From positions 59,822 to 123,821 of the forward strand of contig WTPW01001110.1 of NCBI GenBank assembly GCA_009809945.1: a DNA stretch of 64,000 nucleotides, written 5' to 3'. This DNA comes from Gigaspora margarita (lineage: Eukaryota; Glomeromycota; Glomeromycetes; Diversisporales; Gigasporaceae). The notes below the pieces were generated by a model. That model did not search any database. It was not told where the DNA came from and saw only the letters and a program-made list of their open reading frames with translations. Below are positions 34,310 through 44,740 of this stretch, in pieces. A program made the position numbers and the translations under genes. Positions within the stretch are counted from its first letter, which is position 1. Every line of letters starts with the position of its first letter.

Positions 34310-34600
34310 TGATCATATAAAAGAACAAAAAAAAAAGAAAAATCCAAAAAGCATTAAAAAGCATAAAAGCAAAAAAAGTAGAAAAGCAGAAAAAAGCAAA
34401 GCAACAAAAAAAGGCACAAAAACAGATAAAAACAAAGCAATAGAGAAAAGTGCAGAAACAAATAAAAACAAAATAATAGAAAAAGAAAAATCATTGAAAA
34501 AAAGAAATGCAACTAAAAAAAAAGCAACTAACAAAAGAAAAGAAGTAGAAGATGACCCAGGGTTCAAAAAATTAGTGAAAAAAAGCTAATTTCATAGTGG
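34310..34600 (+). repeat. Purine-rich, Lys-coding degenerate repeat
   Basis: Units like AAAGCAAAAAAAGCACAAAAACAG and AGAAAAAGAAAAATC repeat. The 84-codon Phe/Leu-rich minus-strand frame here (34313-34567) is their antisense shadow. It could be the decayed basic tail of the coiled-coil gene upstream. Confidence 0.5.
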
Positions 34601-34625
34601 CAACTATAATAATCAGGTTTTGTAT

Positions 34626-35660
34626 TTAAAAAAAAGAGTACAAAACTAGCAAAAGTGCAAGAATTAGTAAAATTTGTAGTGTACCTAAAGACACTATACA
34701 ATATATAAGTGAAGATAGCTCAGTCAAAGAGTCTGTAGTATTTGTAAAAAAGTATTTAAGTAAATAATTATTTTTTAAGAAAATTGTTTTTTTAAAAAAA
34801 TTGTTTATTTTTTTTGAAAAATTATTTATTTTAAACAATCTATGTATTTTATAACCAAATATAATATTATACAATAATTTTTTTAACCCTAATTTCTACC
34901 AATCTTTATTACTTTTAATGTTTAAATAATGATTGAATAGCTTTTTATTGATTTAAAACAAATATATTATGCTACTTTTACTAATTTATTTACAAATAAA
35001 TATGAAAATTCTATTTTATTTTTTATTAATTTTGATATTTAAATAAAATATTGGTATAGCTATTTTATTGATTCAAAATAAATATATTATATTACTTTTA
35101 ATACTTTATTTATAAATAATTATGAAATTTCTATTTGATTTCAATTTATAATTTCTTGATAATTTTTAGAGGGTTGAATTATTTCTGATCATGTAATTGC
35201 TACCAATCAGCAATAATTTGACTTATAATAAAGGCAATAAAAATTATTAAATATTTAGCTTAATAATTTATAATATTTATTATAACAAATAGCAGTATTT
35301 TAACTAGTACTAGTAAGTACTATAATTGAAAGTATAAAAGTTTTGAAAAAGCTTGCAAAAAGAAGGTAAAAATATTAAAAGGTTTTTAATTGATAATCTG
35401 TTTCTAAATAAGAAAACTATATATAACTATATATAGTAAATTGTAATGCATATGACTATAAGTTTTACTATAGTTAAAAAACTATTTTATATAACAAGAT
35501 TGTTTACAATGTTACTTAAAAAGTAAAGATATATTTACTTAGTAAAAAAACAACTTCACTTTGTTGTAAAGTGGCATTTGTAGCTTAGCAATTTTATATA
35601 GTAAATCCTTTAGATCTGTATATTATAATTTACTATATATAGCTCACTTATTTGAAAATG
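34626..35660. other. AT-rich intergenic DNA
   Basis: An 82-codon minus frame (34626-34874) is Phe/Asn/Lys-rich and has no motif. The block also has a repeated CTATTTTATTGATT..AAATAAATATATTA unit (near 34,940 and 35,060). Confidence 0.4.
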
Positions 35661-35664
35661 GATT

Positions 35665-35680
35665 ATTAATTAAATAAAAT
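35665..35680. repeat. Left TSD of the plus-strand SINE
   Basis: ATTAATTAAATAAAAT is repeated exactly at 36294-36309, 16 bp. Confidence 0.92.
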
Positions 35681-36293
35681 GAGACCTCGTGTCCAATAGC
35701 ATAGCAGTTATGCTCTGAGGTCGCAAATCAAAAGATTGCTAGTTCAAGTCCTGTGGACAGCGAACGCGAATTTAATAATTGGTGTAACAAACTCTGCAAG
35801 GCCGAACTTATTAGTCTGGATCTGTGATTTGGATAACCGAAGTCACGAGATGTAGTGAAGATCAAGTCATGAACTCCTGGTAGCGTTTTCCGGTGGACCT
35901 TGGCCGTTGTCGGTTAAGTGAGTACAGAAGTCCAGGATTAAAACTTGGACACTGTAAGACTAATAGGACTTACGTCCTATTTAGCCAACTTCAGGCTGCA
36001 GATAAAGTAGTCTGAGTCGAACTTCACAGAGGGGGCTGGGCCCTACAATATCTGTATATAATACAGTGCGTCAGGTTGTAATAGGAGGATCGTGAACCAG
36101 AGGGTTCAAATAGGCAACTTCCGTAGTTGGGTTGTAGGTATGGCAGCTAGTGTGGAACCTTTAGGCGAACCACTTAAATTAGGCACCAAAAGTGCATGTG
36201 TGGCTAGTTGTATCCTCATTCATGTAACAAATATTACTTTCAATAACCTTAATAAAGAATAGACAAGGTCTTAGTTGTAAAACGGGAAAAAAA
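35681..36293 (+). mobile_element. tRNA-derived SINE, full length (copy 2, plus strand)
   Basis: The head has an A-box-like TAGCATAGCAG at about 35,698 and a B-box-like AGTTCAAGTCC at about 35,742. The body of about 500 bp is nearly identical to the minus-strand copy at 466-1,082. The tail ends GTTGTAAAACGGGAAAAAAA, and perfect 16-bp direct repeats flank the element. It is CpG-rich compared with neighbours, hence a young insertion. The final 145 bp are shared with the LINE-like relics. Pol III transcription from the internal promoter is expected for the family but cannot be seen here. Confidence 0.94.
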
Positions 36294-36427
36294 ATTAATT
36301 AAATAAAATTAAACAAAGTCAAAAAAGAGAATTTGTACTACTATAAGCCTCAACATTTGATCCTACTCTAGTCAAAATATAAAAAGAATTATTATAAAAC
36401 AAAAAAAGAGTTCAAAATATATTGTAT

Positions 36428-37015
36428 ATTCCTAAAAATAAGCTACCTTTTTTGGGAAAAAATTATTAAAAAACATGGGTAGCTTATTTTCAAATTGTTA
36501 AATTTTTTAAAAAATGAAAAATATACTAATAAAAAGTTGTTCAAATAACACCAAATTTTTACTATAGGTGTAGTTTGATGTTTTGAACAAGTTGAACAAG
36601 TTTACCTAATGTACTTTTGAGGTTTACTTAGTAAAATTTAGACTTTTATATATAGCAACTCCTAATAGATTTTTTGAGATTTTTGAAAAAAAAACAGAAG
36701 GTAGTATTGTATATTTTGGCTATCTATAGCCTTTTTTGACTTGTTCATATTCAAAATTGTTTAGATATCCAAGATTGTCCAGGCTTTAATAATTAATAAA
36801 TCTATCTAAAAAATATATAACTATATATTTTTTTAGATACTAATACATTTTAGTTAAAATTTAAATAAGTTATCTTAATAAAATTTTAAGTAATTTTACT
36901 TTATTTAATTGTTCAAAATTGTCCAAAATTGTCCAAATTCATTGTCCAAAGCTGTCCCATAACAATACTATCAAAGGATAGCTTATTTTTGAAGTATCTT
37001 ATTTTTTGAAAATAT
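36428..37015. mobile_element. AAAATAAGCTACC element, split by a hAT MITE
   Basis: AAAAATAAGCTACCTTTT at 36,432 and its mirror AAAGGATAGCTTATTTTT at 36,975 could be the outer ends. An internal GGGTAGCTTATTTTC lies at 36,476. The same 13-bp word recurs at 59,430-59,570. The CAGTG-type hAT MITE at 36,702-36,970 is nested here. Confidence 0.5.
36694..36978 (+). mobile_element. hAT-type MITE, CAGTGTTGT family, copy 3 (269 bp, decayed)
   Basis: The element at 36702-36970 has ends TAGTATTGT and ACAATACTA. It is colinear with the copies at 4.9 and 5.4 kb, including GGCTTTAATAATTAATAAAT. The flanking octamers ACAGAAGG and TCAAAGGA match at only 5 of 8 positions, so the target duplication is worn. Confidence 0.85.
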
Positions 37016-37039
37016 ATAGTATATATTATAAAAACCAGA

Positions 37040-37560
37040 ATCTGAATAGGTATTCCAAATATAGGAAAGAGAAAATAGAGTTGGAAAAGTTGAGAAAACC
37101 TAATACATAATAATAAATTTAATAAAAAAATTGCCTATACTTATTATAGTAGAACAAAACCTATATATACAATTCTGAAAAAAGCCAAATTAGATTAACT
37201 CCTGAGCAATAGTCTCAAAAAAGGCCTGGTTACAAAAAGTAAAAAATTTTTTTAACTAGCTCCTGTTAAAGCTCTAAGAGAATTACCATGTTATTTTTTA
37301 TAGAACATAAAAAAATAGAAAAAAAAATTGTTAGTAGCTAAGCTAACAGAATTTGTTACAGAAAATTTGCTAACATAAGATCCAAAAATATAATCAAGGC
37401 CTGAATAGATATAATAAAAGACTACAAAGTACAAGCTATTAAAAATAAGTGCCAAGGCTATAAAAAAAGAAAAAAACCAAAACCTTTACAAAAACAATAT
37501 ACAAATAAAAGAATTGGGATTATGAAAACTAAGGCAGTAGAATTACATAATGGGCTTAGA
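37040..37560. other. AT-rich DNA with coding-like scraps
   Basis: Plus-strand fragments rich in Lys, Gln and Glu codons are broken by stops. No family is recognised. Confidence 0.3.
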
Positions 37561-38105
37561 CTAAAATAGTTTGATTTGTTCTTTTTTTATATGTAAACTG
37601 TTAAAAATTGAGCTTTTTTATCTTCTAATAATAAAAATAATTATTGTAAAAGTAAAAAATTCATTTGCTTTAATTCTATTTTATATTTACATTAGCGAAA
37701 AATATACAAAATTATTTAAAAGAAATTGCATGCTAAAATCTTCCAAAAGAATTGCAATTGATATGAAATCTTTGAAAGATACGCAATCTTTCAAAAGATT
37801 CAGCATGTATTTCTTTTGAAATATATTGTAAAATATTATGAAATAGAGCAAATAAAAAAATACAACTCTGTACCTAATTATCTCTCTAGGAGTCACAAGA
37901 AGTAATATTTATGATATACATATTCACATAATCATGTTTTTGCAAATTTTTGAACATTTTCATAGGTTTTTGCATTGTGTCACAATTTAATATAAAATTT
38001 TATATTTTTTTTTATTTATTATTATACACATTGTATTTTAAATTTATTTTAAATTAAATATACATTTTTATTTAATATTACATATTTTATTATATATTGT
38101 TATAC

Positions 38106-38114
38106 AAAAAAAAA
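38106..38114. repeat. 9-bp TSD of the Mutator-like element
   Basis: Nine A residues lie directly before the left inverted repeat, and nine A residues (40515-40523) lie directly after the right one. The length fits Mutator; the homopolymer makes it weak alone. Confidence 0.65.
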
Positions 38115-40514
38115 GGAGAAATTACAAATAAGGGCTCAAACTTGAAAATAATTACAAATAAGGGCCCAAACTAAAAATAATTACAAATAAAGGCCTGATT
38201 TTTGAAAATTATTACAAATAAGGGCCCAAAAAAATTTTGCGCTCAAATATCTGTAATCAAGGCTTGTCAATTAATAACTCGAATATGATGCATAATATAG
38301 TCATTAATTATCAAGTGCATAAGAAATGTAATAATGATAAATTAGTAATTTAAATATAAATTCAAATGCATAATAAAAAATGTACGTACGTGCTTCTTCT
38401 AATTTATTCAATTGCTAAGCATATCTTTAAAATACCTTCTTAAAACAATTATTATGTTAGATACATTAAAAATCAGCAATACTTTTACTAATATGAAAGA
38501 TGTTTGCTCAGCCTTGAACTGTTACTCTGATAAATCCTCTTCACCTTACAAGTTTAGAACTAACAAACCAATCAAGCTACTTGCTATTTGTCCTACGAAT
38601 AAAAATAGTTCATGCCCTTTTACTGTTTCAGCTAACAAATGCAAAGATAGTTTTATTCATATAATAAAGTTGATTCCTCATAATCCAATTTATTCAACTT
38701 TAATGAAATCATTCAAAGCATGTGGATCATCTTGTGAAGTTTACTGTGATATTGGTTAGAGACATAGCAGTACTTCGACCTCATGATATTATAAATTGTG
38801 TTTATTCTGAAGTAGGAGCTAAGACATTAAATATGGCTGCATGGAGAAGTAAAGCTATTAATAAAAACATAGTATTGAGAAAATAAATGAGGGTTATCAA
38901 TGTATCAAGCCATTACTTGACAATTTGCTTATAGAAAACCCTGGAAGTATTACTATATAAAATTGATATTGAAAACTGATTCACTCATACATTTACATAT
39001 TTACAGGCATGGATTAATGCCACAGAATATTGTAAATCTGTATTTCCCCTTGATGCTTGTCATTCAAAATTGAGTTATAAGGGTGTATTTATTTAGTACA
39101 AATACAATTGATGGTGAAAGCAAACTCATTCCTATAGCATTTGCAGTTTGCTTTGTTAAAAATTCCAATAATTGGTCATGATTTTGTGAACATTTATGTG
39201 CAGCTTTACCAAAAATTAACACAAATGAAACTGTGATCATAAGTGATCATGAAAAGGTATTTTTCTCTTTTTTTTTTTTGTAAATCTAACACTTACCAAC
39301 GATTTTTGTAATTGTTAATATAGGGTATTTCAGATGCAGTATAAACTAAACTTTCCAATGCCTTTTATGTATATTGTGTATGCCATATTGAAAAAAACAT
39401 TAATACGAAGTTCAGAACGAAGCTTTGTGATAAAATATGGGCTGCGGCAAAAGCATTGCACGTAAAAAATTTCAACAAAATTATGGAAGAAATTAATGAT
39501 TGACATACAGATGCTGCAACTTATTTAAGTGAAATACCTCTAGCTACGTGGACTCTCAGTAAATGCCCTCAAAATAGATTTGGCTATCTTACTTTTAATG
39601 CATCCAAATCTTTTAATTCATGGTTATATAATAAGCATATCATAGAGCCATTTGATGCAATTATTTTGCTTATTAGCAAAATCAATAAACTTTATTATAA
39701 TTGTATACAATATACTTTTTAGTGCAGACAGTATTACAATAAGCAACCACTTAGCAACTTCAATCTGTTATTAATAGATATCATAATTGAATGGTTTATC
39801 AAGTTAATGAGTCAGTCTTCGAAGGTAAAAGTAATAATACTAATTTTCGTGTTGTAAATCTAACTTCATTAACTTGCACCTGACAACAATTTCAAGAATA
39901 CCAGTTTCTTTGTGTACATGCATGTGCTACTATCTTTAAACACACCAGCAACCTTCATAATTCATTCACATTTCTTATTATACAAACATTCTTAAAAGAG
40001 TTTATAGAGATTCAGTGCAACTAGTTGATGCAGAATCATGTGTTCTTGATAATGAAACTTTGCTGGCACCTATATTTAAACAAGCAGGATGGTCATGAAA
40101 ATCTCAGTTGCATAGTCATAGTGAAATGGTACCAGAAAGTTAGGTTACTTGTGAAAAATATAATAAAAAGAGGCATAATTCACATACATATAGTCGAAGA
40201 CATAAAAATAGAAAATAGTATATGTATTTTATTTAATATTAAATAGTTTCTATAACATGTAATTAGGCATGCATAGTAATATTCAAAATTGTGCTAATAA
40301 TACTATTTTTTAATGAATTTGATATAACGAAATTCTAAAATGTCTAATTAATTATAACACTTTTATGTTTAATCTGGCTTTTTTTAGCCATCAATACATT
40401 TGGGCCCTTATTTGTAATAATTTCAAAAATAGGGCCTCTATTTGTAATTATTTTCAGTTTGGGCCCTTATTTGCAATTATTTTTAGTTTTGAGCCCTTAT
40501 TTGTAATTTTTTCC
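38115..40514 (+). mobile_element. Mutator-like element (MULE), 2.4 kb, complete but decayed
   Basis: Termini GGAGAAATTACAAATAAGGG (left) and the inverted copy ending CCCTTATTTGTAATTTTTTCC (right). Each end carries about four spaced copies of ATTACAAATAAGGGCCCAAA in opposite orientation (38,115-38,236 and 40,390-40,514), a long array-type terminal repeat. The interior encodes a broken MULE transposase on the plus strand. It sits inside the dispersed GCAAAGTGCC repeat copy B and so is younger than that repeat. Confidence 0.88.
38412..40230 (+). pseudogene. MULE transposase pseudogene
   Basis: The N-terminal piece (38,457-38,760) is Cys/Lys-rich (SALNCYSDKSSSPYKF, NSSCPFTVSANKC), like the FAR1/WRKY-GCM1-type zinc region of MULEs. 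The catalytic block PLDACHSKLSYKGV (near 39,050) holds the first Asp. TIDGESKLIPIAFAVCF and INTNETVIISDHEK (second Asp) follow. After a gap near 39,265-39,325, FYVYCVCHIEKNINTKF and KLCDKIWAAAKALH are read, then EIPLATWTLSKCPQNRFGYL (39,530). The C-terminus keeps a SWIM-type zinc motif with QQFQEYQFLCVHACATIF (39,880), whose first CxC is broken by a stop. Multiple stops and frameshifts show it is inactive. The family cuts and pastes DNA and leaves 9-bp duplications. Confidence 0.88.
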
Positions 40515-41899
40515 AAAAAAAAATGAAAAAAATAACAAAAAAAAATGAAACCAAAAATAAATAAAAAAATGAAAACAAAAACAAAAAAAACTATTATTTT
40601 TATATTACATAATATTTAAAATATATTCGCACTTCATCGCACCTACATGCTTATTTTTGCTCACCTTATAGTTAGCTATTATTTCGCTTCTTTGTTTTAA
40701 CTATCATTTCACTTTGGCTATTTCTTTTGTTTTGGCTATCACCTTTGTTTTGCTCTTTTTTTAAATACTTTCTAAAATAGTAGAAAAGTGAAAAAATAAA
40801 AAAACCACTTTTTAGAAGTGTTGGTATTCTTGCAAATTGGCAGAAAAATCTAGTTTGTTTTTGCAAAATGCCAGAGAAGTAGAGTTGGTATTCTTAAAGT
40901 TGATATTCTTGTAAAATGCTAAAAAAGTTAGATTGTTTTCTTGCAAAGTGTCAAAGAAGTTAGGAATATAAAATAAAAATTAAAAAATAAGTAAAAAAAA
41001 AAAACCAACTAAAAAAAAAAACAAAAAATATAAGCAAACTAAATAAAAAAAATAAAAGAAGCCCCAAATCTCCATTTCTCTAAATGTTCGCAAAATGCCA
41101 AAAAGTCTAAGTTGGTTTTCTTGCAAAGTGCCAGGAAGTAAGAGTTGTGTTCTCGCAAAGTGTTGGAATAAAATAAATTAATAAAAAAAATTTAAAAAAA
41201 AACAAAAACAAAAAGTACCAAAAAAAAATAAATATAGCGAAATCTTGTAACAACTTGCAAAACTTGCACTTAACTAAAACTATTTCTTTAAAGAAATGTT
41301 CTTGAAAATTTAGAAATGGTGAAGAAATAGTTGTGTTCTTGCAAACTGTCAGAAGTCTGAGTTGGCTTACAAAGTCAAAATGGTGTTTCTGCAAAGTGCT
41401 TAAAAGTTGTAGGTCTTTTGCAAAATGCTAGAGAAGTTAGGTTGATGTTCTTGTAAAGTGCTGAAATAAAAAGAAAAAAATTAAAAAATAATAAAAAAAA
41501 AAGAGAATAAGATAAAATGAAAATAAAAAAAAAACAAAACAAAAACAAAAAAAAACAAGATAAAAAAATCTAATTATAAGCAAAAATCAATTTGATCTTG
41601 TATTACAGAGTTTGTAGATTATATTCAAACATCATCAAAATGTTTTGAAAATATTAGTTCAATGTGTCTTGGTATGACCCAGGTTACAAATCTACTGATC
41701 CAGCTTGGTTTTCCAGGTCTAACATATTTTGAAATATTTTGAAAAATATTTTGATACCACATTCGAAATATTTTGAAAACTAAAATATTTCGAAATATAT
41801 TGCAGTTAACAAAATTTTTTGAAAAATATTGCAGAATTGCAAGATTTTTCAAAATATTTTGCTACTATAAATTTGCTGATATAATTAGTTTTATTTTGC

Positions 41900-43170
41900 T
41901 AAATTATACTATACTATCTTTACTTATCAAGTATATTATGAAGTTTAGTAGTATAGTATTTTGTTCTTTTTTTTGGGTAATTGGTTGGTATATATTGCTA
42001 TTTGTTGCCTACTAATAGCAGTTTGCTAAAATATTAACTGTTAATATTAATTTAGAAATATTTTGATTTAAAATTTAATATTTAGCTAAAACTATATTTT
42101 GTTCAAATATACTTTTAATTGATAATTATTATAGTAATAAAAAAATACTAAAGCACTAATTGAATCTGTATACAAAACAGAGATTTGAAGTATATAAGTA
42201 AGAATTTTAGTTCAAATACTAAAAAAAAATAGAAAAATATATTATATTGATATTTATTTCTAGTTTTTATAAATTCCTTTTATTTTCTGATTGATTATAT
42301 ATTTTTTATTTCTTTTAATAATTATTACAAATTTTTTTAATAGTAGAATTGCTAACAAAATAATTAGATATAAAGTTGTTATATAAAAAAATAAAGAAAA
42401 TAAAGAAGTTGATTGCTATAATAAAATTAAAATTTATAGAGTATTAAGTAAAATAAGAACTAAGAATAAAATCAGTTGATTAGATAATAACAAAAATGGC
42501 TAGTTATTTTGCAATCAATAGACAATAACAATTTATTTTCACTATAGCCAATATAGTTAAGTTTAGATAATACCTATTTAGTATAACATATTGTTTTAAC
42601 TAAACTAGATATTAGATGAGTATCATGATTTTTCTATACAAATTCTAGTAAATTTTAGTTTTTTCTAAAAAAAAAAATTATGTATTAGCAAAAGTTGTTA
42701 GTACAAAATCTAATTTGACCATCCTAATATAGGTTTAAAAACATTATATTCTACTCTTTATTTGTTTTATTAAAATGAAAAATTTGCTTTAACAAAATTC
42801 ATTGTTTGAAAAAATATATTCTAAAATCAGTAAGTGATTTATATTTTCAAATTATATCAAATTATTAATAAATTTTCTGTTTGATCATTATTGATAAATA
42901 TCTATTTTAAATATATTTGAAACAATTACTTTTTTTATTATTAATTATATTTGTATAGATTTTTTTTTTATTCATTATACTTGAATCAATCCTCTATAGC
43001 TGCATATTATAATTCTTTAACATTTATAAATTTGTTAATCAAATCAATATATTATTGGTTGTTTATTCTAATATGTTCTATTTTAAACTTTTTTTATATA
43101 TTATTATATAAAAATATAATATTTTAAATCTATATTACTTTATAAACTTTTATAACTTTTGAAAAAATAA
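41900..43170. other. AT-rich intergenic DNA
   Basis: No gene or element with definable ends. Frames at 41625-41852 minus and 41773-42015 plus overlap the palindromic TTTGAAATATTTT repeat and are not credible genes. Confidence 0.4.
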
Positions 43171-43175
43171 AACCA

Positions 43176-43340
43176 TTAGGGAGGTGACAAATATTATATA
43201 ATATTTTGGGGAAAGAGAGTCTTTGATATCTTATATTAAATATACAAATTAATAATAGTCAATCAAATGTTTCTTATGTAGGAGGAGAGGGGTAGGGGGT
43301 ATAGTAAAAAGATATTATATAATATATGTCACCACCCTAA
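43176..43340. mobile_element. TWA-flanked MITE, GGGAGGTGACA ends
   Basis: The element at 43179-43337 (159 bp) has ends GGGAGGTGACAAATATTATA and TATATGTCACCACCC, with TTA before and TAA after. The internal GGGGTAGGGGG block is the complement of the C-rich block of the 17.3 kb copy. It is a PIF/Harbinger-like MITE. Confidence 0.75.
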
Positions 43341-43920
43341 CCAGAATTGGATGAGTCTTGTATTGTTCAATTTATTTCATCAAGTCAAATCAAATGCTAT
43401 AAAAGTTATTCAATTCTAATCACTGGATCACAGAGATATCATAAATTCACCAAATTATCCCTACCTTTCTAAAATTTAAGCCTTTTTTGATATAATGTAT
43501 AATCCATTTAGTATCCCTTTAAAACAAGATATTATATTACTAATTTTATATAAAAAAATTCTAAATCATGTAATATTAAAATAAAAAATATAAATTTTTA
43601 GTTATTTTAACTTTGCCAGATCACCCCTTTTTACCTTATATTAAAAACTAATTGTTATTAAAAACTACCGGTAATTGTTTTTAAAACAATTATATTAATC
43701 TTTAAATTTTAAAATTTTATTAAATTAAAATTATGATATTAATATTTATTAATTATGAGGCACGAAGTGCCAAATAACAGGTAGTTGCGGAATATGATTT
43801 GATTAGTCTATTTTAAGCGCAAAGTTCGATCAGATCATATGCGCAAATACCGGTAAGGAACCATAGTAATCGAATTTTAGAAAGCGCGGTAACGCTTTAC
43901 TAGTATTCGAAACACTATGG

Positions 43921-44197
43921 TACTGTAGTTATAAATTGAATTATATGGCATTTATATTTATTGATTTTGCATATCAACTATTGACCAACGTTTAAAATTT
44001 TATGCACGTGAGTTACACACGTTGCCCGGATATATTTTAAATCCGTCCCAGATTTAAATAGTTCGGCTAACGTGCATAACTCACGTGCATAAAAATTTAA
44101 AATCTCAAACGCCGGTCAACAGTTTGGTACAGTAAATGCAAAATCCAACAAATAGAAAATGCCGTATTAAAAAAAGATTTATAATTATAGTACAGTA
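43921..44197. mobile_element. Palindromic TA-flanked MITE, 273 bp (mariner-type)
   Basis: TA at both borders. The ends CTGTAGTTATAAATTGAA and AATTATAGTACAG and long arms (TTTATGCACGTGAGTTA mirrored by TAACTCACGTGCATAAA) fold into one hairpin with a loop around ATCCGTCCCAGATTTAAAT. CG dinucleotides are preserved. Confidence 0.8.
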
Positions 44198-44574
44198 GCT
44201 AAAAGTTATTTTACTATTAGTTTTATCCAAAAATCAAAAACAACCGATATGTATAATTATAAGTTTAAAGAAAATAAAAGAAAACTAAAATTTGCTTACA
44301 ATTTTTTAAATAATAAAAATAGCTAACCTTTTTAATAATATTAATTATAAAATAAATTTAAACTCAGAATAGAAAACTAAATAAAGAGGTTTATAAAATA
44401 AAAAAGAAAACATACGTAAGTATGCATTAACTAAAACCGCATAATAATTTATTTTTCTCATAAAGCGTTATTTGTTATTCTCACATTTTTACAATTTTAT
44501 TAATTGTTTGCTTCCTCAAAAATAAGAGTGAAAATCTTGTAATATACGATTAGTCAAATGGAGAATAAAAAAGT

Positions 44575-44740
44575 ACTATTTATTCCCCACAACGGCGGGA
44601 ATCCGGGTTTTCTTGGGGACGAAGGGCCCACATCAAGACAAAGGGAGATCTACCAGGTTATTTTCCCATAGTGGTGAAATAAAGGGTATTATTCTTCGTT
44701 TTTATATGATGTCATATATAAAAACGTAGAATAATATTAA
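44575..44740. other. GC-rich hairpin-forming segment of unknown nature
   Basis: About 100 bp of roughly 50% GC (CGGCGGGAATCCGGG, GGGGACGAAGGGCCC) lie in very AT-rich DNA. TTATTCCCCAC at 44,580 can pair with GTGGTGAAATAA at 44,674. A second perfect-looking stem follows (ATTATTCTTCGTTTTTATAT and its mirror to 44,737). No frame and no tRNA or 5S features. It could be a structured RNA or a young MITE. Confidence 0.45.

Larger units (their letters stand above)
37800..41880 (-). repeat. Dispersed GCAAAGTGCC repeat, copy B (split by a MULE)
   Basis: 37,900-38,105 aligns with 13,220-13,400 of copy A (GATATACATATTCACATAATCA, AATTTAATATAAAATTTTAT). 40,524-41,600 carries the TTCTTGCAAAGTGCC tandem, and 41,620-41,880 the TTTGAAATATTTTGAAA end with CTTGGTATGACCCAGGTTAC. 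The 95-codon frame at 41107-41394 minus is a surviving piece of the tandem, not a gene. The MULE at 38,115-40,514 interrupts it. Confidence 0.72.

Noticed and set aside
34313..34567. Phe/Leu-rich 84-codon minus frame that looks like a membrane protein
   Set aside because: It is the antisense of a purine-rich Lys-coding repeat; no motif or start context.
35681..35755. A tRNA gene (A and B boxes present)
   Set aside because: The head lacks a proper acceptor and anticodon arm, is followed by a long shared body with poly(A), and occurs in several copies with target duplications; it is a SINE head. The same applies at 17,588, 29,051, 56,997 and on the minus strand at 1,082.
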